A program made the position numbers and the translations under genes. The notes under the pieces are model-generated. The model was not told the DNA's origin and ran no database searches. It worked only from the letters and a program-made list of their open reading frames with translations. Below, piece by piece: positions 26,981-35,148 of a DNA stretch of 64,000 nucleotides. Each line of letters starts with the position of its first letter. The stretch's first letter is position 1. Where the stretch lies: positions 248,001 to 312,000 of the forward strand of contig JACJYD010000004.1 in the NCBI GenBank assembly GCA_020636275.1, in the 5' to 3' direction. Origin of the DNA: Lewinellaceae bacterium. Lineage in GTDB: Bacteria > Bacteroidota > Bacteroidia > Chitinophagales > Saprospiraceae.

Positions 26981-28059
26981 TGACACCCATTCTCGGCTTT
27001 TTGACCCCGCTGATCATTTATGCGGTCATCACCGCCCTGCACTATTTTCTGCCCGGCCGCTGGATCACCGGCTACGTGGCGCATTCCGAAACGGGCGAAC
27101 TCCTGCGCTACCGGCTCAACGGAAGGCTGGTCCTGATCGTCAGCATCGTACTTTGGTTCGCACTGGGCTACCTCGAATGGGTGCCCTACGATTGGCTGTA
27201 TACCGTGCGCTGGTACAGCCTGGCCGGCGCGTTCACCATCGGACTGGTGTTCTCGCTGTGGATCGTGCTCCCCCACCCTTCCACCGGAAAGCCCTTCCTG
27301 GCCGATTTTTTTCTGGGGCGATTGGAAAACCCCCAACTGCAAGGCGGCCGTATCGACGCCAAAATGTGGCTCTACCTGATCGGAGCCGTCATGCTCGAAC
27401 TGAACGTCCTGGCCTTTTCCGGGCACCACCACATGACCCATGGCGATGCCGCTTCTCCCGGCATCTTCCTCTCCGCGGCGCTGTTGACGTATTTTGTCTT
27501 CGATTATTTATCCTTCGAAAGGGTCCATCTCTACACCTACGACATTTTTGCCGAACGCGTCGGGTTCAAACTCGGATGGGGTTGCCTGACCTTCTACCCT
27601 TATTTTTACGCCGTTGCCCTGTGGTCGACCGTCGATTTACCCGATCCCAATATTCCCGCTTGGGGGTATGCAGGCGCTGCTATCCTTTTCCTGGCAGGCT
27701 GGATTTTTGCCCGGGGCGCCAACATGCAAAAGTTCTTTTTCAAGATCCAACCCGAGCGGCCGTTCCTCGGCATCCGGCCCGAATCCATTTCCGATGGAAA
27801 AAGATCTTTATTGGTAAACGGGTTTTGGGGCCTCAGCCGGCACGTCAATTACCTGGGGGAGATCCTGATGGCATGTGGGATCGCGCTGAGCACCGGATAT
27901 CCGGGGATCATCTGGCCCTGGCTGTATCCGTTGTATTATGTAGCCCTGCTCTTCCCCCGGCAGTTCGACGACGACAAACGCTGTGCCGCGAAATACGGAG
28001 CCTTGTGGGGGGAGTATAAGAAACGAGTGAAATATAAGATCATTCCGTTCTTGTATTGA
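26980..28059 (+). CDS. ERG4/ERG24-family sterol reductase homologue
   Basis: This 359-aa protein has about nine membrane segments. The C-terminal half carries the family signature: LVNGFWGLSRHVNYLGEIL, then a long hydrophobic part, then RQFDDDKRCAAKYGALWGEY and VKYKIIPFLY at the very end. In eukaryotes these enzymes reduce sterol double bonds (C14, C7 or C24) with NADPH in membranes. Earlier stretches (YDIFAERVGFKLGWGCLTFY) also fit. A few other bacteria have homologues. Whether this cell makes or modifies sterols cannot be told; it could act on another polyprenoid. Confidence 0.75.
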   Translation: MTPILGFLTPLIIYAVITALHYFLPGRWITGYVAHSETGELLRYRLNGRLVLIVSIVLWFALGYLEWVPYDWLYTVRWYSLAGAFTIGLVFSLWIVLPHPSTGKPFLADFFLGRLENPQLQGGRIDAKMWLYLIGAVMLELNVLAFSGHHHMTHGDAASPGIFLSAALLTYFVFDYLSFERVHLYTYDIFAERVGFKLGWGCLTFYPYFYAVALWSTVDLPDPNIPAWGYAGAAILFLAGWIFARGANMQKFFFKIQPERPFLGIRPESISDGKRSLLVNGFWGLSRHVNYLGEILMACGIALSTGYPGIIWPWLYPLYYVALLFPRQFDDDKRCAAKYGALWGEYKKRVKYKIIPFLY

Positions 28060-28109
28060 TCTTCAGGACGCGATTTATGTTTTAAAATTGTAGGATCTTG
28101 AACAAGAAT

Positions 28110-28185
28110 ATAATAAACATTCGCGCCCTGCGGGCGCGAATGTTTATTATACCACATACCAGCGCCGGAGGCGCTGGTATGTGGT
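28110..28185. repeat. Pair of adjacent perfect hairpins
   Basis: The first (28110-28150) has a perfect 19-bp stem and the loop TGC. The second (28151-28185) has a perfect 16-bp stem (ACCACATACCAGCGCC) and the loop GGA. They abut. They lie 50 bases past the sterol-reductase stop and 34 before the PPK2 ATG. Confidence 0.75.
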
Positions 28186-28218
28186 GTTCATTTTATTCAT
28201 CGAATAAATTCTCCGATA

Positions 28219-29094
28219 ATGAACGCCGATAAATTCAAAGCCCACCCCGGCAAATCCTTCTCCCTGGCCGATCACGACCCGAGGGACACCGGCGATTATA
28301 AAAATAAAAAGATGGCCAAAGCGCAATTGCAAAACGACATCGACCAAATGGCCGATCTGCAGTACAAGCTCTACGCCGAGAACACCCGCGCTATCCTCAT
28401 CATCTTTCAGGCGATGGACAGCGCCGGCAAGGACAGCGCCATCCGACATATTATGTCCGGCATCAACCCGCAGGGGTGCGAGGTTTTCAGCTTTAAAGCC
28501 CCCTCCGCCGAGGAACTCGATCACGATTACCTCTGGCGGCATTACTCCCGCCTGCCCGAACGGGGCCGGATCGGCATTTTTAACCGCTCGCATTACGAAA
28601 ACGTGCTGATCACCAAGGTGCACCCCGAACTGCTGCTCAGGGAAAACCTGCCCGGCATCCGTTCGGTGGACGATGTGAAAAAGGGATTTTGGGAAAAGCG
28701 CTACCGGCAGATCAACGATTTTGAAAGGAACCTGGCCGAAAACGGGGTGACCATCCTGAAATTTTTTCTCCACCTTTCCAAAAAAGAACAAAAAAAACGC
28801 TTTCTCGAACGCATTGAAAAAGCCGATAAACACTGGAAATTCTCCTACGCCGACATCCGGGAGCGGGCCTTTTGGGACGATTACCAATCGGCCTACGAAG
28901 CGGCCATCAAACACACCTCCACCGATCATGCACCGTGGTATATCGTCCCCGCCGACCACAAATGGTTTTCAAGGGTGCTCATCGGCAACATCATCGTCTC
29001 CACCATGGAAAAAATGGATATCCACATCCCGGAGGTGACACCGGAAGAAAAGGTATTACTGGAGAAAGGCAGGGAAGCATTGATGGAGGAATAG
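28219..29094 (+). CDS. Polyphosphate kinase 2 family (class III-like)
   Basis: This 291-aa protein has Walker A as AMDSAGKDSAI (~65-75), the lid region IMSGINPQGCEVFSFKAPS and the Walker B region RGRIGIFNRSHYENVL. These match class III PPK2 enzymes, which use polyphosphate to phosphorylate AMP and ADP. It acts in the cytoplasm in energy and nucleotide balance. It is cytoplasmic with no neighbours in an operon; tandem hairpins precede it. Confidence 0.88.
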   Translation: MNADKFKAHPGKSFSLADHDPRDTGDYKNKKMAKAQLQNDIDQMADLQYKLYAENTRAILIIFQAMDSAGKDSAIRHIMSGINPQGCEVFSFKAPSAEELDHDYLWRHYSRLPERGRIGIFNRSHYENVLITKVHPELLLRENLPGIRSVDDVKKGFWEKRYRQINDFERNLAENGVTILKFFLHLSKKEQKKRFLERIEKADKHWKFSYADIRERAFWDDYQSAYEAAIKHTSTDHAPWYIVPADHKWFSRVLIGNIIVSTMEKMDIHIPEVTPEEKVLLEKGREALMEE

Positions 29095-29095
29095 C

Positions 29096-29530
29096 TTATT
29101 GCTCCCTCGTTTTCAACCGGGAGAGTTCGTGTTCCACTTCCTTCATGGCTTCTTCGATCTGCCGTTCGATCTCCTCCTTGTCGATGTTTTGAATTTCCCG
29201 CTTGGCATCTTCCATGGCACGGGCTACTTCTTTCCGGACATTTTCCATTTCCTTTTTGAATTCGTCCGAATCGAGATAGGCGCGAGCCTCATTCTCTGCC
29301 GCTATTTCATCCCAGTCGATATCCTTCAAGGCGTCCAACCCGGACAGGTCGATCTCCAGGTTGGAAAGCTCTTCATGAAGGTCTTTCATCATCTCCTGAA
29401 GGTCCTGGTGCAGTTGTTGCATCTCTACTTTAACCTCTTCTTTGACCTGTTGTTTCTCCTGTTCGGTTTGTGCCTGGGCAAAGTTGGAAAGGAAGCCGGC
29501 GAACAGCAATAAGCAAATTACCTTTTTCAT
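29096..29530 (-). CDS. Small secreted coiled-coil protein
   Basis: The ATG at 29530 (MKKVICLLLFAGFLSNFAQA) gives a signal peptide; the longer frame does not. The 144-aa product is nearly all charged helix (Glu, Lys, Gln, Met) with heptad-like spacing, such as EEVKVEMQQLHQDLQEMMKD. It is likely a periplasmic coiled coil. Function unknown. It is convergent with PPK2, the stops being one base apart. Confidence 0.7.
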   Translation of the reverse strand: MKKVICLLLFAGFLSNFAQAQTEQEKQQVKEEVKVEMQQLHQDLQEMMKDLHEELSNLEIDLSGLDALKDIDWDEIAAENEARAYLDSDEFKKEMENVRKEVARAMEDAKREIQNIDKEEIERQIEEAMKEVEHELSRLKTREQ

Positions 29531-29659
29531 AATCATAGATTTTTGGGGAAGGGACAACAAAAAATTGGAAAGGTTGTACGAATGCTTTCGTATTGACGAC
29601 ACGGCAAATGCATCTAAAAAATCTCCCGAAAACACTATCTTCGGCACGGTTGTAAAATG

Positions 29660-29700
29660 AACAGAGATCCTGGTCGCCTCCGGTGGCCAGGATCTCTGTT
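29660..29700. repeat. 19-bp hairpin with 3-nt loop in a gene leader
   Basis: AACAGAGATCCTGG and CCAGGATCTCTGTT form the outer stem, and two G-T pairs extend it to 19 bp around TCC. It ends 28 bases before the transporter ATG, so it would lie in the 5' leader of the mRNA or overlap its promoter. Confidence 0.6.
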
Positions 29701-29727
29701 CCTACTTCTGGAGCAAAAAATTACGAG

Positions 29728-31122
29728 ATGTTTGCAAGACTGAAAGGGTTTTCACGCGCCTTCTGGACCGCCAATACGGTCGAATTGCTGGAAAGGGCAG
29801 CTTATTACGGCGTATTCATCGTCATCACACTCTACCTGTCACGGATCCTTGGGTTTTCCGATGTCGAAGCGGGTTTGATCTCCGGGATCTTCTCGGGGGG
29901 CTTGTACCTGTTGCCCACCTTTACCGGAGCCCTGGCCGACAAGATCGGTTTCAAATACTCCCTGCTGATCGCTTTCGCCCTGTTGAGCGTGGGGTATTTC
30001 GGCCTGGCCATATTGCCCACCGTTCTGGAATCGGCCGGATTGGTCGACTATTCCGGCGACATAAAATTCACCGGCCTGCTTGAATCGGGTGAAAAATGGG
30101 CCATCGCCCCGATCATGCTCATCATCATGATCGGTGGGTCCTTCATAAAATCCGTGATCACGGGTACGGTGGCCAAGGAGACAACCGAGGAAACCCGGGC
30201 GGCCGGTTTCTCCATCTTTTACATGATGGTGAACATCGGCGCATTTTCGGGGAAAACGATCGTAAAACCACTACGGATGTCCATGGGCGATATGGGCCTG
30301 GTCTATATCAACTACTTCTCTGCCGCGATGACGGCATTGGCCCTGGTCATGATCATTTTATTTTACAAAAGTGCCCGGCACGAAGGGGAGGGAAAAAGTC
30401 TCAAAGCAATTTGGCAGGGCCTGGTAAAGGTCGTGACCAACGGCAGGCTGCTCACGCTCATTTTGATCATTACCGGCTTTTGGATGGTACAACACCAGCT
30501 CTATGCCACCATGCCGAAATACGTGCTCCGGATGGCCGGCGAAGGCGCTTCTCCCTCCTGGTACGCCAACGTAAATCCGCTGGTCGTCGTGCTCACCGTT
30601 ACCTATATCACGCGGATGATGGCCAGCAAGACGCCCCTGTTTTCCATGACCGTCGGGATGTTTATCATGCCCTTGTCGGCCATTGCCATGGCATCGGGCA
30701 ACTGGTTCGGCGGCAACGAGGTCGATCTCGGCCTGTTCTCCATGCACCCCATCGCCCTCATGATGGTTATCGGGATTGCCTTTCAGGCCCTGGGCGAAGC
30801 CTTTATTTCACCGCGGTATCTGGAATTCTTCTCCCTACAGGCCCCGAAAGGCGAAGAAGGCATGTATCTGGGCTTTAGCCACTTGCATTCCTTCCTGTCT
30901 TCCATTCTGGGATTTAGCCTGTCGGGTTTTCTGCTTTCCAAATACTGCCCTGAACCAAAATTATTTGAAACCCACGAAGCCTGGGCTGCGGCGGCGAGCA
31001 ATGCCCATTACATCTGGTATTACTTTGCCGGCATAGCGCTGACAGCGGCGATTGCGTTGATCGTTTACGGGGAGGTGATCAAGCGGTTGGATGGAAGGGG
31101 GCAGGCACACCTGAAAAGCTAG
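29728..31122 (+). CDS. POT-family peptide/proton symporter
   Basis: The ATG at 29728 (MFARLKGFSRAFW) is preferred; the longer frame begins inside the upstream hairpin. The ~464-aa protein has 12 or more membrane segments and starts like the proton-coupled oligopeptide transporters: NTVELLERAAYYGVF contains the conserved ERxxYYG motif. It would take up di- and tripeptides across the inner membrane, which fits the S46 dipeptidase encoded 4 kb upstream. Confidence 0.85.
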   Translation: MFARLKGFSRAFWTANTVELLERAAYYGVFIVITLYLSRILGFSDVEAGLISGIFSGGLYLLPTFTGALADKIGFKYSLLIAFALLSVGYFGLAILPTVLESAGLVDYSGDIKFTGLLESGEKWAIAPIMLIIMIGGSFIKSVITGTVAKETTEETRAAGFSIFYMMVNIGAFSGKTIVKPLRMSMGDMGLVYINYFSAAMTALALVMIILFYKSARHEGEGKSLKAIWQGLVKVVTNGRLLTLILIITGFWMVQHQLYATMPKYVLRMAGEGASPSWYANVNPLVVVLTVTYITRMMASKTPLFSMTVGMFIMPLSAIAMASGNWFGGNEVDLGLFSMHPIALMMVIGIAFQALGEAFISPRYLEFFSLQAPKGEEGMYLGFSHLHSFLSSILGFSLSGFLLSKYCPEPKLFETHEAWAAAASNAHYIWYYFAGIALTAAIALIVYGEVIKRLDGRGQAHLKS

Positions 31123-31204
31123 TCGTTATTTTGCAATACCTAAACCTGAATGCGCTTTCCTTTCCGGTGTGCCAACGTCAACCCGTTTGTCGCCGAGCTT
31201 AGGG

Positions 31205-31672
31205 TTAGCTCTTATTTGAAACCGGTTTGACTTTCCAGGCTTTTATTCCTTTGGGACCCATTTCGGTTTCGAACGTTACCTCGTCACCGACTTGAATGGA
31301 TTCATACGCATCCTTGATGTGTACAAAAATACTTTCTTTGGTGGCGGAGTCGATTATAAAGCCGAAGCCTTTGTCCGGCATGAAGGAATGGACCTTTCCG
31401 GTTTTTTCGGTATTGGCATCATCGGCATCTCTTGGGGGCACGCCCAATACGATATCCTCTGCTTTGATCTTTTTCCTTTTGGACGGATCCGGCGGCTTGG
31501 AAGTGAAATTGCCATCTTCATCCACATAGGAAAGCTGGTCTTCAAAACTCAATTTGCCCTTTTCGGCTTTCTCGATTTTTCGCTGCTCTCTACGCTCCTC
31601 CTTTTCTTTCTTCTTTTTGCGCTGTTTCTTCTCTCTTTCTTTTTTGTTGAATGACTGCTGAGATTTACTCAT
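31205..31672 (-). CDS. Cold-shock-domain protein with a basic N-terminal tail
   Basis: The ATG at 31672 (MSKSQQSFNKKEREKK) is the better start. The ~155-aa protein has an unusual first third of alternating Lys, Glu and Arg, then a cold-shock domain with the RNA-binding motifs KGFGFII and IFVHI (KVHSFMPDKGFGFIIDS). It should bind single-stranded RNA or DNA. A -7 box at 31770-31777 suggests a ~90-base leader, as cold-shock mRNAs often have. Confidence 0.8.
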   Translation of the reverse strand: MSKSQQSFNKKEREKKQRKKKKEKEERREQRKIEKAEKGKLSFEDQLSYVDEDGNFTSKPPDPSKRKKIKAEDIVLGVPPRDADDANTEKTGKVHSFMPDKGFGFIIDSATKESIFVHIKDAYESIQVGDEVTFETEMGPKGIKAWKVKPVSNKS

Positions 31673-31769
31673 AAATGAATTTGATTGGTAAGGCATCTAT
31701 TTCGATGCAGAAAAGACCTAATGGAGATCAGTGGAAGGCAGTGAAATCCGTACGGCCGATATTAATGCG

Positions 31770-31777
31770 CAAAGTTA
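31770..31777 (-). promoter_or_regulatory. -7 box for the cold-shock gene
   Basis: On the minus strand this reads TAACTTTG, a full TAnnTTTG box. The nearest TTG upstream is too close (14 bases), so the -33 element is unclear. Confidence 0.4.
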
Positions 31778-31952
31778 AACATTTTACAGATCAAAATGGG
31801 GAGATCTGCTAAAAACGAAGTGATTGGGGATTATTGCGGCCGGTAACGGCCGAAAAATCCCGAAAACTTCATTGTGGAATTTTGCCCGAAACAACCTCGT
31901 GTAGGGAAGTACAACTGTTTCATTTTCAGCACTACACACTATCCCAACCGAT

Positions 31953-34133
31953 ATGAAAAAAACCGCTACTCCCATCCCTTCCCGCATTTTTATCCCCTCG
32001 GCCGGTTTACTGATCCTATTCCTGTTTGGAGTGTCTTTCGACCTCGGCGCTCAATGCAGCAGCATCGACCAGGTCAGCTTTTCGCCGGCCGATACGGTCC
32101 ATTGCGGCCTGCCCCTGAGCATCGATTTTCAATCGGCTATTGTGGTCGATTCGACGCCGGTGTTCCTGAGTTCAGAAATGTCTTCTCCGAATTTCAAGTC
32201 GAACTTCTCCTTCAGTTTTCCGACGGCGAATACGGGTTGTTACTACTACCTGGAAATTGAAGGGTATTTCACCCTCTGGTCCAACACCGACGATTACTAC
32301 GACGCCTTCGGCTTGTTCGACATCAGCACGGAGCAGCTGATCACGCCGGGCCTCACCAATGCGCTGAGCATTACCCCTCCGCTTTTTGTTTCGCCCGGCA
32401 CTTTTTCAACCGCCCACGTGTACCGGTATTACTACCCGGGCAACGGCGCTACCATCCACGTAAATTTCAACGACAACCTGCTTCCCGACAATTCGGGGTC
32501 CATGACCTTCTCCTGGCATGTCGTGCCCTGTTTCTCTATTCTCTGGGACCTCGGGGATGGCGTCATATCCGCTGAACCGGATGTCTCCCACACCTACACG
32601 ACCCCCGGCGCCTACCCGGTAACCCTGACAGTGACCGATGAACTCAACGGGTGCAGCGAAGCCTTCAACGGGCAGGTCGAGGTTCTTCCCCAGGTAGCAA
32701 CAAGTCTCACGGCCACTCTTTGCGCGGGCGAGAGCTATACCTTGGGAAGCAACGTGCTCGCGGAAACGGGAACCTATACGGAGGTCTTCACTTCCTACCA
32801 GGGTTGCGACAGCTCGGTCACCTTGAACCTCCTGGTGCTGGATCCGGTGGCTTCGATCCTTTCTCCGCCTGCGATCGACTGCAATAATCCGACCGTGCTC
32901 CTGAATGGCAGCCTTTCATCGGGCGGGACGGGCGTCAGTTACCAATGGACCGGCCCGGGTGCGGGTTGCATCGTCGGAAATTCCACCCAATCCACGACCA
33001 CCGCCGGCTGCCCGGGAACCTATACTCTACAGGTAACAACTACTGCGGCCGACGGGACCCAGTGCTCGGCGACATCCCAGGTGCTGGTTCAGGAAGACCT
33101 GGAAACGCCCACCATCGACCTGGACGCAACCGCCGACTTCCCCTGCCAGGCCTCGGAAATGGAGCTAACGGCAGTTGTAACCAGCGCCAACCCGAACCTC
33201 TCTTACAACTGGCAATCCGCTACGGGAGGCATTCTTTCGGGTGCCAACACCCCAACCGTTACGATCGGTGGCCCCGGCGTTTACCAGTTGGAGGTGGTCA
33301 ACCTCGACAACGGTTGTTCCGCTATTGGGGAGGTCGCGGTGGCAGGCGCACCAGCCATGGATCTCAGCTGGGAAGCGGTTTCTCCAAGCTGCCTGAACCC
33401 GGCCGGAACGATCGCGATCAGCGTGGAATCCGGAGGGAAGGCCCCCTTCCTTTTTTCCATTGACGGCGGGAACCAGTTCCAGCAGATATCCACCTTTTCC
33501 GGATTGGGGGCGGGCTCTTACGCGATCGTCGTACAGGACGCCTCCGGATGCGAAACGGAAGGCGAACCGGTCATCCTGGAGGCTGCGACACCCGTTTATG
33601 TGCAAGCCATACCGGAGGCCACCATCTTTGCCGGCGGATCGTTCCCCTTGCAGGCCTGGGTCAATCTGCCCGATGGCCAGATCGATTCGATCCAGTGGAC
33701 CCCTTCCGAGTCGCTGAGTTGTGCCCACTGCCTGGAACCCGTCGCCTCACCCGTTTTAACCACCGACTATCTGGTGGAAGTTTGGGATGTAAACGGATGT
33801 TACGCCACGGCTACTGCGCGGGTGTATGTAGCGAGGGCCGGCGTATATGCACCCAACATTTTCTCTCCAAACGGAGACGGCATCAACGACACCTTCATGC
33901 TCTTCTGCAAGCCCGGAACCGTGACTTCGGTCCGGGTCTTCCAGGTCCATAACAAATGGGGGCAACCCGTATTCACCCAACGAAACTTCCTCCCCAACGA
34001 TCCAAAATTCGGCTGGGACGGCAATGCCAGCAATAAGAAAATAGCTTCGGGCGCCTATGCCTGGTATGCCGAGGTAGAATTCCCCGATGGATCGGTGGAG
34101 GTAATAAAGGGAGGGGTGGCGTTGGTGAGGTAG
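31953..34133 (+). CDS. Type IX secreted PKD-domain protein, B-type C-terminus
   Basis: This 726-aa protein has a signal peptide (cleavage near DLGAQ). It contains a PKD domain (ILWDLGDGVISAEPDVSHTY), several Ig-like/SprB-like repeats with cysteines (YQWTGPGAGC, GYNC-like turns, LSWEAVSPSCLNPAGTI) and, at the end, the gliding-type domain: PNIFSPNGDGINDTF, VHNKWGQPVF, WDGNASNK, YAWYAEVEF. It should be exported and held at the surface, probably for adhesion. Confidence 0.85.
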   Translation: MKKTATPIPSRIFIPSAGLLILFLFGVSFDLGAQCSSIDQVSFSPADTVHCGLPLSIDFQSAIVVDSTPVFLSSEMSSPNFKSNFSFSFPTANTGCYYYLEIEGYFTLWSNTDDYYDAFGLFDISTEQLITPGLTNALSITPPLFVSPGTFSTAHVYRYYYPGNGATIHVNFNDNLLPDNSGSMTFSWHVVPCFSILWDLGDGVISAEPDVSHTYTTPGAYPVTLTVTDELNGCSEAFNGQVEVLPQVATSLTATLCAGESYTLGSNVLAETGTYTEVFTSYQGCDSSVTLNLLVLDPVASILSPPAIDCNNPTVLLNGSLSSGGTGVSYQWTGPGAGCIVGNSTQSTTTAGCPGTYTLQVTTTAADGTQCSATSQVLVQEDLETPTIDLDATADFPCQASEMELTAVVTSANPNLSYNWQSATGGILSGANTPTVTIGGPGVYQLEVVNLDNGCSAIGEVAVAGAPAMDLSWEAVSPSCLNPAGTIAISVESGGKAPFLFSIDGGNQFQQISTFSGLGAGSYAIVVQDASGCETEGEPVILEAATPVYVQAIPEATIFAGGSFPLQAWVNLPDGQIDSIQWTPSESLSCAHCLEPVASPVLTTDYLVEVWDVNGCYATATARVYVARAGVYAPNIFSPNGDGINDTFMLFCKPGTVTSVRVFQVHNKWGQPVFTQRNFLPNDPKFGWDGNASNKKIASGAYAWYAEVEFPDGSVEVIKGGVALVR

Positions 34134-34205
34134 GGCGGACGTAAGACCAGGATGAAATGTTGATTTGAAATTATCCAAGGCACATTTTTCACAATTCCGA
34201 TTTAC

Positions 34206-34500
34206 ATACAAACAGGAGTCATGCGAATCACGGGCCAAATTTCCTCACACTCAGATCTTGATGAAGATTTCAGCATGATACCATTTGAGCCCAGCTAGGG
34301 GCTGCACGTTTGTAGAGAGGGGTGTCAACTCCGGTGCTGTAAGCCGATGGTGCCAAAATATTTTGGCACACCACTGGTGCGCTAAATTTATTTGGCGCGG
34401 GTAAAGCCAGGCTTTGCGCACTAATCGCACAAATTTGATCTCCCCAAAAAGAAGATAGTACGAAAATTTAGCCCCTGATTTGCATGACTCCTGTTTGTAT
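34206..34500. mobile_element. MITE-like element with 25-bp terminal inverted repeats
   Basis: ATACAAACAGGAGTCATGCG (34206-34230 in full) and its reverse at 34476-34500 match at 24 of 25 positions. The interior has no reading frame but holds a perfect 20-bp palindrome (GTGCCAAAATATTTTGGCAC, 34350-34369) and an imperfect one after it. The core AACAGGAGTCAT..CGAAT also ends the elements at 6909 and 12809. I see no clear target-site duplication. It fills most of the gene-free stretch 34134-34597. Confidence 0.6.
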
Positions 34501-34597
34501 TTATACCGCCTGGCAAGGAAATAAAACCCGAATGCGGAATTCCCAAAATTTTATTACCTTGAATGGCGGAAAATCGCAATCAAAACCCCTAAATATT

Positions 34598-35131
34598 ATG
34601 AAAAACCTTCCTAAATTCCTCCTTGCTGCAATTTGCATAGCCTTTGCGATCGGCTGTACTTCCAACCCGAAAGAGCCGGAAAAAGACGAAAAATTATCTC
34701 CTCAAGAAGTACCCCCTTTGGATGATGTGCTGAAGGTCAGGGCAGCGCAGGTAGAGCCGGATATATCCGGGGGGGAGGGTGTATTTTGTCTTCTTCCCGG
34801 AGATACTTCCCATTGTGTGGTCATAACCGAGAATGATCTCGACATGTATGACATTTGTTATCAGGTGATCTGCAATCCGAATGTTGCAGATTCGGTCACC
34901 CTTCAAAGGACCAACATTACGATTTACAATCAGGGGTCGGTTATCCTGAATAGCTGCACATTGGGAGTCGACACGGTCGTCCTCTATGCCGGAGGTGATA
35001 CGACGCTGAGTTATACTTACTGTTCGAGAAAAAACATAAATTTCCAACCGGGCGATTCGATCGTTTTTGATCTGTTCAGGACAGACCAGGGACAATCCAG
35101 GACCGTGTTGAAAGTTTGTCCTCCTCACTAA
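34598..35131 (+). CDS. Lipoprotein of unknown function upstream of the CHAT gene
   Basis: The ATG at 34598 opens a lipoprotein signal (MKNLPKFLLAAICIAFAIGC, lipobox AIGC). The mature ~155 aa follow a Lys/Glu/Pro linker and are beta-rich with cysteines (EGVFCLLPGDTSHCVV, MYDICYQVICN, NSCTLG). I recognise no family. Its stop lies 17 bases before the start of the TPR-CHAT gene, so the two are probably co-transcribed and may work together. Confidence 0.7.
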   Translation: MKNLPKFLLAAICIAFAIGCTSNPKEPEKDEKLSPQEVPPLDDVLKVRAAQVEPDISGGEGVFCLLPGDTSHCVVITENDLDMYDICYQVICNPNVADSVTLQRTNITIYNQGSVILNSCTLGVDTVVLYAGGDTTLSYTYCSRKNINFQPGDSIVFDLFRTDQGQSRTVLKVCPPH

Positions 35132-35148
35132 CAGGCCATTCCTTCCTC

